This document shows positions 47,100-60,421 of a stretch of 64,000 nt of DNA, in pieces. The position numbers and the translations under genes were made by a program. Where the stretch lies: NCBI GenBank assembly GCA_903813345.2, contig CAIIXF020000006.1:23629936-23693935 (forward strand). Direction: 5' to 3'. Within the stretch, counting starts at the first letter, position 1, and each line of letters starts with the position of its first letter. The notes below the pieces were generated by a model. The model ran no database searches. It was given only the letters and a program-made list of their open reading frames with translations, and was not told the DNA's origin. The DNA is from Owenia fusiformis (lineage: Eukaryota; Annelida; Polychaeta; Sabellida; Oweniidae).

Positions 47100-48670
47100 C
47101 TATTTTGAAAACAATTGATGACCATTAAAATTTTACAAGTTATGTATATATCTGAAATCGTCACAAATGTCAATAGGTACGTTTTGCGACAATCATATCA
47201 TCAATGGAATTGTTATCAAAAACGAGAAGTTGATATTTTAAAAATATGCATTCTCAAAATACATTCTCCCGTTAGAGAAATTTGGATTTTATATTTTAAT
47301 TGTCAGTAATTAGAATATATTCTTTTCTGAGTTATATGAATAAGGGAAATGTGTAATGCAATTTAATATTCTTCGCCAATTGTTATTGACAATCACTCTC
47401 ACAGCTGGTTATCTAAGTAAACAGGATTTTGTCCATAGTCTGAGATAGATTCATTGTGTTTTGGGTGGACTACCAAGATAAATAATTAAATATCGGTCAT
47501 ATAGTTCTTAAGAACAGCAACTTAATAAGTTTATGGGGATCGGCAAATATTTTTGTCACCCACGTCTAGGACTCTACCACATGGGTATATCATTTTTTAT
47601 AAAACCGATTTGCAAAATAATATGACGGTTGACTTATTTGAATAAAAGGTAAACAATGAAAAAATTCTAGAGGTCACAAAATGTCGAAGTAGTTTTAAAT
47701 GTTCTTGTCTCATTCCTCTTCTTACTATAAAGCACCGTGGTCTGTCTGTTATTTTGTTATTTCTGTCTGTCCGGACATCTCCTCCTAGACCTAGACCGTT
47801 TGACTTTGGGCTCTCATAGTAGGTCAATATAGTAAGTGGGTCGGTGGATATTCTACGAAGGTCAAGTTCAATATCTAGGTATTTGGCTATTTAAAACCCG
47901 TGTTGTAACCCTTGACGACACTTGGTGACCTAAGATCAATGTCAACTTCGTGACAATTGGGGCTGCTTTGACCCATGACGACGCACGATTAAGTGACCTG
48001 AGGTCAGTGTAAATGTTGTACTGGTCACGGTCATCTCAAGGTCAAAGGTGAATATCAAGGTATATGGCGTTTTAAGGCATTTGGACAAATTCACCTCAAT
48101 TCAAGAATCAGTCAATAGTGATAAAGGGATTGACAAATTTTTTTAAATACCTCCTGTTCAAGTTGCAATCATTTTATAGATTATGTTGGTAGATTTAATA
48201 TCACTGAATATGGTATTGCTTGTTGAGGACCACACAACATTACCGTTTATCATTTATTTGAGATTTAAGCAGGGGTCCATTTTTTAAAGAAATAATTGTT
48301 TTAAAAGATTCCTTGTGCATACATAATAAATAAGTACAAAAAGTAAGAATTATTATATATTAAGAACTTTATGTAAAATTTCAACTGAAAAATTATTGCA
48401 AAATGGAATCCAACATCACAGTAGGGGTATAACTCATCGAACACTGTATACTTTTTTGAAAGCTTATTGTTACAGTCTAATGTTCTTGCTTTTGTTAGTT
48501 GGGATTATATCATTGACTATTTATGAATTTTTTAGCACCATACAAGGTTACAGAACTTCATTTATGCTTAAAAGGTTTATCATTTAAGGTTCCTGGGTCT
48601 ATCTTCAAGGTTAATTACGTAAATTACGACCGATATACGGGATATACCCAAGAGGTATTGCTCACCTTCA
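47100..48670. other. Intergenic, degenerate repeats only
   Basis: I see no gene. 47760-48080 contains TGACCT/AGGTCA-rich sequence resembling old dispersed repeats. Short open frames lack coding character. Confidence 0.5.
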
Positions 48671-48678
48671 TTGGTCAC

Positions 48679-51074
48679 GGTGTTATAGCATGACGGTTAC
48701 GCCACCTCTGAAAACGAGGTTGGACGGCTACGTTCACTGATTTATCCAATAACATGGCTGCGATGGAAGAGAAAACTAAGGTTGGTGCATTATTTTCTAC
48801 TACTATGTATCAATGAAAGGATGAACGATTTATGTCAGCGTCGCATTCGGTGATACATTCAGTAATGTATATGTTGAACCTAGTCTGCAAATTGATGCCC
48901 GGGGCATGAAATAAGAGAAAAACTGTCGAGTTTGAAATTCAAAACTACACAAAATTTAGCAATTTGTTTATTTTTGTTGTTAGGGCATGGTCTACATTGC
49001 CTAAAAGCCTTGGGGTATATAGATGTAACCTACATACGATCATACAAAGCCAATTAAGCATTGGAAACCACCTAATATGTTCTACTCAAGCCATACTAAT
49101 GTATTTTGAATTTGCGGTAACGTGAAAAATTGATGGACGGTTACGCGAACCTGATTCAAATATGAAACCCGGATTCATTGTCATTAATTTTGTCATCTTC
49201 ATCAGTACTTGGTCCTTGTCTTCTTTTGCCTCTTCATTGGTATCTTTTACACTTTCATTGTTTTCATAAATAAAGCAACCCTATAGAGGCTGATACAAGA
49301 GCGTCTCTAGCGAGTCCTGAAAACAAATATAGGAAACTCAATATTCTATTTCTTACCCATTATAACAATAACCTGGAAAGAGGCTATCAGATCTAGCAAC
49401 CTTGACTTGACAGATGTACAGGCACGTAACCGTCCGCTAAATATCTTATGTACAACTAGTACAATACGTTACCGTCCATATAATTCGATAGAAGTCATAC
49501 GTAGTCGTCTAACGACATTGCGTTATAAACCTTATTATTTACGATATTCACCACGTTCCTGTTCTGGATTTGTCATTTTATGCCTTGTTTATACACAGTT
49601 TACTTACAGTTATATTAATATTTTGAGTGGCTCTGAGGCACATGTACTGAGAAAACACGAGAATGGACCAAAAATTATGAACTTGGATATCTCTGTCGGT
49701 AGGTTTACAGCTTATATTCTGTTTCTTGTAGACCACCTGGCAGATTTGACCCAGTCTTTATAACCATCCATATATATATACGTCACCGAATGGATCCGGA
49801 ACTAGTTTAAAAGGAAATCTTATCTGTGAATATTGCCTACAGGCGGACATGCTGCCCTTCCCATCCGCCAATTTTTGTTATCGTTACCGCAAAATTTTGC
49901 AAATCGACTTGACGTAACCGTCATGCTATAACACCATGTTGGTGGTAGGCAAAATGTGATACAATACAATAAAAGACCAACGTTTTTTCAGCGTAGACAT
50001 GTAAACTGAACAAGTTCAATTTAAGACTCAAGATTTCAGACTTTTTCAAGCTGAGTCATCCAGAATACTTGTAAGCTGTAAAACTACACAAAATTTAGCA
50101 ATTTGTTTATTTTTGTTGTTAGGGCATGGTCTACATTGCCTAAAAGCCTTGGGGTATATAGATGTAACCTACATACGATCATACAAAGCCAATTAAGCAT
50201 TGGAAACCACCTAATATGTTCTACTCAAGCCATACTAATGTATTTTGAATTTGCGGTAACGTGAAAAATTGATGGACGGTTACGCGAACCTGATTCAAAT
50301 ATGAAACCCGGATTCATTGTCATTAATTTTGTCATCTTCATCAGTACTTGGTCCTTGTCTTCTTTTGCCTCTTCATTGGTATCTTTTACACTTTCATTGT
50401 TTTCATAAATAAAGCAACCCTATAGAGGCTGATACAAGAGCGTCTCTAGCGAGTCCTGAAAACAAATATAGGAAACTCAATATTCTATTTCTTACCCATT
50501 ATAACAATAACCTGGAAAGAGGCTATCAGATCTAGCAACCTTGACTTGACAGATGTACAGGCACGTAACCGTCCGCTAAATATCTTATGTACAACTAGTA
50601 CAATACGTTACCGTCCATATAATTCGATAGAAGTCATACGTAGTCGTCTAACGACATTGCGTTATAAACCTTATTATTTACGATATTCACCACGTTCCTG
50701 TTCTGGATTTGTCATTTTATGCCTTGTTTATACACAGTTTACTTACAGTTATATTAATATTTTGAGTGGCTCTGAGGCACATGTACTGAGAAAACACGAG
50801 AATGGACCAAAAATTATGAACTTGGATATCTCTGTCGGTAGGTTTACAGCTTATATTCTGTTTCTTGTAGACCACCTGGCAGATTTGACCCAGTCTTTAT
50901 AACCATCCATATATATATACGTCACCGAATGGATCCGGAACTAGTTTAAAAGGAAATCTTATCTGTGAATATTGCCTACAGGCGGACATGCTGCCCTTCC
51001 CATCCGCCAATTTTTGTTATCGTTACCGCAAAATTTTGCAAATCGACTTGACGTAACCGTCATGCTATAACACC
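48679..51074. mobile_element. TIR element containing a tandem duplication
   Basis: GGTGTTATAGCATGACGGTT starts a 23-bp terminal repeat at 48679-48701. Its exact inverse occurs at 49913-49935 and again at 51052-51074. Further GGTTACG/CGTAACCG and GCGGTAACG motifs lie just inside both ends. No transposase recognised. Confidence 0.6.
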
Positions 51075-51218
51075 ATGTTGGTGGTAGGCAAAATGTGATA
51101 CAATACAATAAAAGACCAACGTTTTTTCAGCGTAGACATGTAAACTGAACAAGTTCAATTTAAGACTCAAGATTTCAGACTTTTTTAAGCTGAGTCATCC
51201 AGAATACTTGTAAGCTGA
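48941..51218. repeat. 1,139-bp direct tandem duplication (two copies)
   Basis: 48941-50079 and 50080-51218 are almost identical; I noticed one mismatch (C at about 50047 versus T at 51186). Each copy includes the same 118-codon open frame (49407-49763, 50546-50902), which I do not recognise. Either a very recent duplication or an assembly artefact. Confidence 0.9.
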
Positions 51219-51727
51219 GTCATTCAGAATAAGCTGAGTCAGCTAGAATATAGACAATTAGACAACTCTTAAGAATGTAATCTTCGACTCCATTGGCTTA
51301 ACATGGGAATATCATCATATCGACTTTTCAAGACTTCAAACGGCTATAGCTATCTAACCAGAAGTTGGATCGAAATTTGGTTTAAAGATTCTGATTCCTG
51401 AGAAAATCTTTACCCTTAATTCATAACTCATTCGTTAAATTTGGAGAACTTTTTATTTTGACCTACTTGTCGGACACCATATCTCAAAAGTGGGTCAAAA
51501 TACTTTCTGACGGCAAAAGGCTAACTATACTTTAAGCACACTTTTTGCTACCTGTATACCAAAGGATCACGTAGGTTATCGCAAGCAATTTCAAACGATT
51601 CTAACTTGAATTATGAATATTTTCTGATCATGAACATGGGTGTATCTTTTAGATCCATTCATTATCTTCAAGAAAAATATATATAATGATAATTTAGTTA
51701 ATCAGACCTAAGTGATATTGGAGGGGC

Positions 51728-52114
51728 AATGGACCAATCAACATACTTTTTTAAAAATGTTGACCTAATTTTCACCAAAAATGCAACCTTTTATTATATG
51801 TTGTTGAATGCATAATTAGAATGTGTTTTGAGACATGTTCGATTTCCTGAAAGGAAAAGTTGATTGCTCCAGGGACTTTAAAGATACTGCATTTGGATGA
51901 CCAAAATGAACTGAAACCAATGGATAGCATGAGATTTTTCAATGGAGAAATAACATGAGGAACACTTATCTTAAAACAATTAAGTTTTCCTTTCAAGAAC
52001 TATTTGAAACATCAAAATAGAGGATAGTAATGCATTAAACATTGTAAAAAATGATTGCATATTTGGTGAAAATGGGGTCAACATTTTTGAAAAGTGTGTT
52101 GATGGGTTGATTGC
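51728..52114. mobile_element. 387-bp inverted-repeat element
   Basis: Arms of about 55 bp at 51728-51785 and 52055-52114 (CAATCAACATAC ... GTGTTGATGGGTTG), inserted in a copy of the surrounding repeat. Non-coding interior. Confidence 0.6.
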
Positions 52115-52887
52115 TAGTTAAATATTCCCAAGTTTGTTTGACTTAATTATTACTGCATATAGTTTTCTTTGAGATAATGAATTGATCTAAAAGATAAAAC
52201 TGTCTTCATTGTCAGAAAATAGCTATAATCCAAGACATAACCTTCTGAAATTGTTTGCGATAACATACGTGCTCCTTTCGAAGCAAATCATTAAAGTGTA
52301 ATGTCATGATTGCAAAAATATGGAAAAACTATGAATTTGACATAGATTTTGACCTAGGCATTTTGGTGTCCAAATTTTAAAGCTAGATAGCCTTCGAGGT
52401 CCCCTTCTTTTATAGGCTTTCGGAATGTTAAGCTGTACTCAGTCTTTATCTGGTATTTTACACTTCAAAAAAATCTTTTTTTCTCATTGACATAATATGG
52501 GGCACCAAATTTAGCGATTTTGAGCTTTCAAAACGCTACAATTTCCGAACCGATTGGAATTTTGTTTGCAGATTTGGATTCCTGATAAAATTTTACCCTT
52601 AATTCATAACTCATACGTTAAATTTGGAAAACTTTTTATTTTGACCTACTTTTTGGACACCATATCTCAAAAGTAGGTCAAAATACTTTCTAACGGCAAA
52701 GGCTTACACTATTAGCACACTCTTTGCTACCTGCATACAAAATTTGGAAGCAAATCATTAAAATGTAGTGTCAGAATCACAAAAATAAGGAAAAACTATG
52801 AATTTGACCTAGATTTTGACCTAGGCATTTCGCTGTCCAGATTTTGAAGCTAGTTGGCTTTTGAGGACCCCTGGATTAGCTTGAAAA

Positions 52888-53735
52888 CGGTAAAGTCAGA
52901 TACCGTTGTCACAAATGGCGGACATAACCGTTCAATTAGATTTTCATGAATTGTATGTTTAATAGAGCACCTAGACTAAATTCCTTTGGAACAACAGCCA
53001 ATCAAAGTGTCTTAATACTCATTGTATAGTTAATAATGTTCTACCATCGAAATAAAGTCTTTAAAGGCAGAATCAGATCTATATGGGGTGACAAAATTAC
53101 AAGCAACTTGTATAATTGACCTACCAATCTATTCCTTAAAATATCAAATACAACATCTCCCAAAAGATTCACAATATGTTATAAATTGGTGAAGTTATTT
53201 ATGATTCAAAGTCCAAAAATGGGTGAAAAATGTTTAGATTCTCCCAAATAATAAGAATGGTAACCATTCTTATAGAAAAATAATACATTATTGTAAAAAT
53301 CATTAGTTTTCCTTGAATAAAGTATGCAGTTTTGTGATTTTTAGAAAATAGACAAGGAATGACATGAGCCAAAAATATTCTAAAATTGAAACAATTTTTT
53401 GTTTAGCCTGCTCGCTATCTCTGATTCTCTCTTTAATTTAACCGATAAAAATGAGATACGGGACAACGGACACTGTAATTACCATATGCCGTTGTCTTTC
53501 TAAATTACTCAAATTCAGATTCCGTTGTCATTTATCGATATCGAAGACGCTATATTGTGGCGATTCACGGCCCAATTTGTTCGAAAATGGGATTTCATAT
53601 GGTAAATTATCAAAAGAGCTTACTGCAAGCACAGAATTAGCGACGATGAAATCCCATGAAATGAGGACCGAGTGATTAACCAGTTGAAGCGACGGTTATG
53701 TCCGCCATTTGTGACAACGGTATCTGACTTTACCG
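52888..53735. mobile_element. 848-bp element with perfect 43-bp TIRs
   Basis: 52888-52930 and 53693-53735 are exact inverse complements. The TIR motif CCGTTGTC/GACAACGG also recurs internally (about 53464, 53489, 53523). No open frame of note, no clear target duplication. Perfect TIRs suggest recent mobility. Confidence 0.85.
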
Positions 53736-54599
53736 TAGTGAGGCTATTCCGGTGTGAAACGGGAAGTCAGGTCGAAATTTGGTTTGCAGATACAGATTCC
53801 TGAGAAAATTCTACACTAATTTCATAGCTCATATGTTAAATTTGGAGAGGTTTCTAGTTTGACCTACTTTCCGGACGTCATATCTCAAAATCTCTAAGAG
53901 TAATCAAAATCGGATGGCACACACTCGATTTATTTTTTTCTTAGCTACAAAATGAGATGTACATCTAGGTGTTACGATAAATAATGACGAAGATAATTGA
54001 CAGAATGTTAAATATGTAAGATTTGACCTAGTTCTTGACCTTTGACCTAGATAAAAATTTTGACTTAATTTCCCAGAAACTAGGTCGATAGGCTATGTTA
54101 GCCATGTAAGTAGGTTAAAGTAAGTTCTTCTAGTTGCTGAGAAAAAGTGTTCGGAAAGAAAGAATAAGAAAACTTTTTCAATCTGGAGTCTAATAATCTG
54201 TATCACGTTCAATTACTCACAACTCCCGCTAGACTTCAGATGTTATTTGTTTAATTCATTTCAAAACCTAACTACAAGTAATTTTCCAAAGACATCTTGT
54301 CGTACAGTTGCCCAAGTTGATCATATTTCACGCATTATATTGATCTAGTACAGGATCTTCGTCGTCCAAAAGTATCATTTTGTTGGAAACGATGAAGAAA
54401 TGAAATCGTGAATCTTTGTAGGATGAAACAACTCTATATTGCAATAAATTTTATCCGCCCGAGCAAGTTGAAGGGTGGGTATTACAAGAGAAAATTAGTG
54501 TAGACCCCCTCCCCCAAATTATTTTGGGGGCCAAAATGAAATATTTTTTTATGGGCACTATATATAACCTGAGTTCCTCATAACTATACCCAAAATGGT

Positions 54600-56060
54600 C
54601 AGTTGATATAAGTTCACTATTTATTAGGCATTTTGCAGGATATTTTAGATTTATTTGTGATTTTAAGCATTTTACTACCCCCAATTCAATTTTGAGTATA
54701 TCTAATTTCAAGAATATTCCCTCATAACTTTTGTTTTAGCTCCTTTTAGCACAACTTTGCTCAAGTACCATTTGATAGAGCCAGAAAGTATGACGGTGAT
54801 GTGTCCATGTAATGTTGAGAGAATAAATCCTAACAAACCCACCCAATCTTCACCAGTGGGGAGGGGGTAAATATCAAAAAATTATTTTGTGAGTACATTA
54901 TTTGTTCAAATTCTTTTTATCTTGCCTATTTGCCTATTTTTATTTGTGATTTTAAGCATTTTACTACCCCAAATTCAATTTTGAGTATATCTGTTTTAAA
55001 GAATATTTCCTCATAACTTTTGTTTTAGCACATTAATGCCCATGAAAAAAATCCACAACTTTGCTCAAGTACCAAATGATAAGACCGAAAAGTATAAGAG
55101 AGATTTGTTTATGTAATGTGGAGAGAAAAAATCCCAACAAACCCACCCCTTCTTCACCAGAAGGGGATGGGTCAAAATGAAAAAATATTTTGTGAGTATA
55201 TCATTTATTCAAATTCTTTTTTATCCTGCTTGAGATGGTAAATTAATATGAAGTTCACAATTTATTAAGACATTTTGCAGGATATTTTGAATTAATTTTT
55301 TATTTTAAGCCTTTTCCTACCTTTTACTACCATCAATTCCATGTTGAGTATACCTCATTTCAAGATGATTCTCTCATAACTTTTGCAATAGTACATCAAA
55401 GTCTATGGAACAATTCCACAGCATTGTTCTAAAATCATTCCATAGATCCAGAAAGTATGACAGTGATGTGTCCTATTTATATTGAGAAAAAATCAAAGCA
55501 GCCTCACCCACTCTTCAACAGGGGTCAACATGAAAAACTATCTAGTGAGTATATTATGATTTGCAAACTCTTTTTTTATCATGCTTAAAATGGTCAATTA
55601 ATGTACAGTTTGCTATTTATTTGACATTTTGAAAGATATTTCGAATTTCTTTTTAATTTCAAGCTTTTTACTACCCCCAATTCAGTGTTGAGTATACCTA
55701 TTATCAAGAATATTCACTCATAGTTTTTTTTGCATCACATTGATATCAATGACAAAAATCAACAACATTGCTCAAGTATCATTTGATAGATCCAGAAAGT
55801 AAGACAGTGATTTGTTTGATCAATATTGAGAAAATAAATCACAAGATCCCAACCCATTCTTCAACAGGGGGTAGGGGTCATTATGAAAAAGTATTTTGTG
55901 AGTACATTACTAGTATTTGTGCAAACTTTTTTATCATGGCCTAGATGGTCTGTTCATGTAAACTTCACTTTTTGTAGGTATTCTGCAGGGTATTTAGAAT
56001 TTATTAGTGATATTAATCCTTTTACGCCCCCCTCCCCTCTCCAGATTCATTGTTCTGTAC
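54600..56060. repeat. Degenerate tandem repeat of 300-360 bp, four to five copies
   Basis: Units share ATTCAATTTTGAGTATA, TCATAACTTTTG, TTGCTCAAGTACC, CAGAAAGTATGAC and a GGGG run, starting near 54680, 54975, 55330, 55680 and (partial) 56040. Non-coding. Confidence 0.8.
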
Positions 56061-56099
56061 ATAATGGAATCCAATGAAAAATTCTTATATTACATTACT

Positions 56100-57880
56100 G
56101 ATATATGATTTTATAGATCCAGAAATTATGACAGTGATGTATCTAGATAATATGAACATATAAGTTCATATAAACATTACTCCACCCCCATCAACCCGAT
56201 GTCAATGGGGGATTTAATAATGATTCATACATGCACATACATTACCCACTGTATTGCATCAACCATGAGATTTCTACTACTATTATTAAGTACGTCTATT
56301 AACATATTGTTCAAAAACTGATCCTTGTGTGGGGGTCCCTTGAGAAATGTACAATTTAACTTGATTTTTACCTACATGATCTTCTAAGGTATTTCATACT
56401 CATAGATAGATCATCATGCACTATTAGGCAAATCATTGTATTCTGTGCATCTTATGGTGTATTTAAACAATGAATTGATTCATCCTTCTTGCAATTAAAT
56501 AATATGGTTACAGTATTTTTTATGGTAAACTTTGACCATGAAAAAAACAATGGCCTCGAAATGCCATGCTATATTAACATAAAGCTGTTTGACTTTACAA
56601 GTATAAGACTGAGAGGAATAAAACATGTTTAATTTGAGGCACAGTTATGGTAAAATGCAAATTTTCAGGGTATTAGCATGTAGTTTACAATTTATTTTGC
56701 TAGCTTGATAAACTAGATCGCTCAAATTGATTTAAAGATTCTCGCAATCTTTATCCAATCAGCGTTTGCGAGTGTGTCGGCTCACGTATAAAAGGCGAAT
56801 CCAACTCAAATCCATGCAGGGGTGTATGAGGTACTCGAATAGGAAAGAGCTCGTGAAATCTGAATTTATATGCACATGGTCAATGTTTACACATGTTTGG
56901 AGTTATTGAAGAAAATGTGATATGGGTGTGGTTCCGAATTTGAAGTCATTGCTGGAAAATATGATTTTAATACGTGAAATTATATCTATAAATGCAGCAC
57001 TAAAAATAACAGTACACATGAAGTACATGTATGATTGTGTTCAGAAATGTTTGAAACCCTTAAGTAAAATTCTGTCTGCATTTTGTCACCATTGCTCTTT
57101 CTTCCCACATTCTAGTGCTGTTTGAATGAATATATTAATTAATGTATTTCTAACTAAAATATATCACTTTTTTTTATAAACCACAAACATTTAGATCATA
57201 AAAAAATTATTCAATACTTGAGTGAGCACGATATGCAAGGGTTACTAAGTTGACACAGTAAATGACCACTGATATTGTGTTAGTCCATGCACACAGCAAC
57301 ACCCCTCACTTTCATAGTGAAGTGACTAATTGGTTTATGTTTACGTTTTAATGTGTTTTGGAATTCCTTGTTACAGCAAGGGGGGCCAGTAAAGTAGACT
57401 AACATGTTTGCATGGCAAGTTTTGATCGAATATGTGAGACACTTTAAGAAAATGTAAAAGAGTTTTTAAATTTCTTCTCAGTCACCCCCTTCCCTTTCAT
57501 TGTCTCTTGTTAAATGGGTGAAACAATGATTTCAAAACAGTTTCTCCAGCCATTCAGGGAGAGATTGTTAACTCCGCCCCCCCCGCACAATAGACAAATT
57601 CTTTTTTCTGCATCATCAATATTTGTTATAATATGAAATCAGTTTGGACATAAGGTTTATATTGAACCATTTTTAGCTGAATTTTCTTGATTAAACATAA
57701 AAAGATCTTAGAATAATGATATAATATCCTCAAAATTAATGTTAACAAAACTTGAAAAGGTGGACATCAAAGGGTTAAAATTTCAATTTTGCAATAAACA
57801 ACTAATTCCAATGATCATTACCTATAATAAACACATATTACTAATTCTTATGATCTTTACCTAATAGGATCAGTTATTTC
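56100..57880. other. Intergenic, no gene recognised
   Basis: AT-rich. A 67-codon frame at 56922-57125 follows a promoter-like CCAAT/TATA pair but shows no recognisable domain. I see no introns or homology to the flanking genes. Confidence 0.4.
56755..56794 (+). promoter_or_regulatory. Orphan CCAAT and TATA box pair
   Basis: ATCCAATCAGCG followed 32 bp later by TATAAAAGGCG, spacing and sequence like compact pol II promoters such as replication-dependent histone genes. No histone or other recognisable gene follows. Confidence 0.35.
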
Positions 57881-57899
57881 ATGAAAATCTGGGAAAGAG

Positions 57900-59490
57900 T
57901 TTGCTCAAAAATATTTCCTTAGAGTTTGACTCCCCTCACCCCCCCCCCCTCGGACCCTCTCCAGAGGTGGGAGTAAAACATAAATCTTGAGGCAAAAAGT
58001 GAGCAAGAAGCTTGCTCAGATGGATTTTTCATCTAAATCAAAATATTTATGAAATTTATGGCTTAATTTCTGCAGAAATTCAAACAAGAAAGAACATGGA
58101 GATCCTGGACTAACCCCCCCCCCCCCCCCCCTCCTTCTTGCTTCTTGACTTAGTTGGCTAAGAATTTTTTCTCTTTATTAAATGATTCCTATAGTTTGAA
58201 ATTCATTGAGCTTATAGAATGATATCAGAGCTCACTTAGAATCTTAGAATTATGACAAAATATCATCAAAATCCATGTTACCAACAAGAATCACTGGACA
58301 TTAAGTGATCAAAATATTGGTAATATAAATTATAAAAATACTGAAAACAAATTTTCGTTATATCTTCTAATTGAACGAACATACGAGGGGTGATCAATAA
58401 GTAATGGACGCTTTTTTACACGGATGCTTTTTATGAACCAATCTCTTTGATTTTTCTGACCAGTGATACATCATTCAATTATCTGTCAACTCTGAAGATT
58501 TGAAGACAAGATATGTAATGCGTGTTGATATATCTTTAGTTTCGTGAAGGGGGTACAGGTACCCCGGGACCGACATTAACGTCACATACTGAAGTAATGC
58601 CAATTTAGCATATCAGTTAGATTTGAACTTTTTGATATGCCAAAAGAGTTGTGTTGTTTGAATATCATGCTGCCTGTGGTAACACAAAGATTATAGTATT
58701 GTGATGTCAAAGTGTTGTATGGTCAGGGTTTGCAGGTTGATTTGAAAATGCACTGTGGAAGAAGGGGCTAGTAAGAATAGGTAACACAGTACTCCATGTG
58801 GATAATGCCCCTGCCCAAATATCTCAAACTGTGCAGGATACAATATCCCTGGACCTGAACACGAAGCCCTTGGCCCATGCAGCCTTTAGTCCAGATCTGG
58901 CCACACATAATTTTATGAGACAAAAAGTGACCCAAGAATTTGCTCAGGCAGATTTTTTCATTTGAAACAACCAATATATTCATAAAGTCACAAGATTCGA
59001 ACAAAAAATAAGAGAAGTGCTAAGGCTAGGGACAATATACCTCCCCCCTCCCCCACTCTTGCTTCTTAGCTTACCGGTTAAATAATTTTTTTCTCCAATA
59101 TTAATGATTCTTATAATTTGAAATTTGTAGGACTTATGGAGGCATACTAGAGCTCTCTTCCTGATTTTTTCCATCAATAAATATTGAAAGATCTTATAAT
59201 TATGACAAAATATCTTCAAACTTCATGTTACCAACATTGTTAATTACTGAAAATTAAATAATTTAATTATTGATTTTACTAAGTAATATGAACAAAAAAC
59301 ACCTAAAACTTTTTTCTAATATATTTACTTCTTGAATCAACATATTTTCTGTTGTTATATAAAAAGCTTTTCTTGAAATAATTTTTTTTCGTTTTGACCC
59401 CCTGCCACCCCCTGGGGGTGGGGGCAAAACATAATTTTCGGGGACAAAAAGTGACCGACAAACTTGCTCGGGTGGATTTTTTTATTTCAA
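57900..59490. repeat. Dispersed repeat blocks with C-rich tracts
   Basis: A block with ACAAAAAGTGACC, TTGCTC and AATATATTCAT(C/A)AA recurs near 57990, 58920 and 59445, each close to a run of C (for example 58111-58132). The inverse GCCCGAGCAAGTT is at 54458, so this may be part of one large, worn composite element. Confidence 0.5.
58383..58920 (+). pseudogene. Mariner-type transposon relic
   Basis: Starts ACGAGGGGTGATCAATAAGT after TA, a mariner-type terminal repeat. At 58792-58920 the plus strand reads LHVDNAPAQISQTVQD and later FSPDLATHNFM, matching the HxDNAPAH and YSPDLAPSDF motifs of mariner transposases. Most of the gene is deleted (about 540 bp remain), so it is inactive. Confidence 0.7.
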
Positions 59491-59654
59491 ACAATCAATA
59501 TATTCATCAAATCATACCCTTTGCATTCGTTTGACTTCATTTCTTAAAAGAGAGCTTCGTCTTCTTAACTAGACTCTGCACGCAGGGTAATCAAATCATA
59601 ATGGCTTAATTTCTTCATTGTTTCGAACAAAAAAACGAAGAGCCTGGACTTAAT

Positions 59655-59795
59655 GGTGAATCCTATACGGCATATTATATGGCACATGTTTGACCAATCA
59701 CAAAATATTTCTCGGACAAGGGCTGAACCAAATGCTGAAATCTGATTGGTCAAACATCAATAATATACCATATGCCGTGTAGGATTTACTCGCGT
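59655..59795. repeat. Imperfect inverted repeat of about 140 bp
   Basis: Arms with GAATCCTATACGGCATAT / ATATGCCGTGTAGGATTTAC and TTTGACCAATCA / TGATTGGTCAAA flank a short loop. Looks like a small palindromic MITE. Confidence 0.6.
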
Positions 59796-59799
59796 CTGT

Positions 59800-60340
59800 T
59801 CGAAAATTGTAATGTTGACTCGCAGTGCATTCTGGGACTTTACCTAAAAAACGAACGCAATTTTCGCCATTAGAGCAGTCTGCGTTATTAGGGCTTGGAG
59901 TAAAACATGAAATCGAAAGTTTATTAATCTTGATTGTTTATTAATTTCGAATTACATGTTAATGCTTTACCAAGTTTTGGTCGAGTTCGTTTTTTCATCT
60001 AGCCTGACGAAGGTGTAATTGCGATCGTTAATTATGTAAATCTAATATGGCGAAAACTTCGAATGACCACTGTTGTAAAAACTTACGTTTATCTTTATTT
60101 TATAAATATGAGCGGTATAAGAACATACCAATATGATTTAGGGTATCACGGTAGGGACGTTTTTTTATTTTTCATACTCCGTCTTTTTTATTCAAAAACA
60201 GCTCAAATCACGATCGGAGAATTTATTTTATTGTGCTACGGATTCTTCATACACCGGCGCCATACCCATAAACTAGCAGTTCTGTTGTACATTACTACAA
60301 AAGTCTTTTTACACGTTACATTTTGAAATGTTTTTCTAGT
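59800..60340. other. Intergenic, no gene recognised
   Basis: Downstream flank of peroxidase 2. An 87-codon frame at 60063-60326 lacks recognisable domains. Confidence 0.4.
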
Positions 60341-60346
60341 TCATTT

Positions 60347-60352
60347 AATCTA
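60347..60352 (-). terminator. Possible poly(A) signal of peroxidase 2
   Basis: ATTAAA on the minus strand about 70 nt after the stop codon at 60422. It is the most common AATAAA variant; AATAAA itself is not seen nearby. Confidence 0.3.
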
Positions 60353-60421
60353 AATCTAGATCTAAATATATATCATTTATAACTTCAGTAGTGGAAGTTC
60401 TAGGATGAGCATCGTCAATGG

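Larger units (their letters stand above)
51330..53950. repeat. Degenerate 1.2-kb-scale repeats with inserted MITEs
   Basis: A block with TTAATTCATAACTCAT, TTTTTATTTTGACCTACTT and CACCATATCTCAAAAG recurs at about 51340, 52540 and (worn) 53755. A second block (AAAAACTATGAATTTGAC, TTTTGACCTAGGCATTT) recurs at about 52320 and 52790. No gene. Confidence 0.75.

Noticed and set aside
49407-50902. Two identical 118-codon frames as real genes
   Set aside because: They are copies within a tandem duplication inside a TIR element, with no recognised domain and no splice or promoter context. Identity reflects the repeat, not selection.
56922-57125. 67-codon frame downstream of the CCAAT/TATA pair as a gene
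   Set aside because: No recognisable motif, no homology to histones, and surrounded by repeats. The promoter match is motif-level only.
58768-59219. Minus-strand frames around 58.8-59.2 kb
   Set aside because: They are shadows of the plus-strand mariner transposase relic and repeat blocks.
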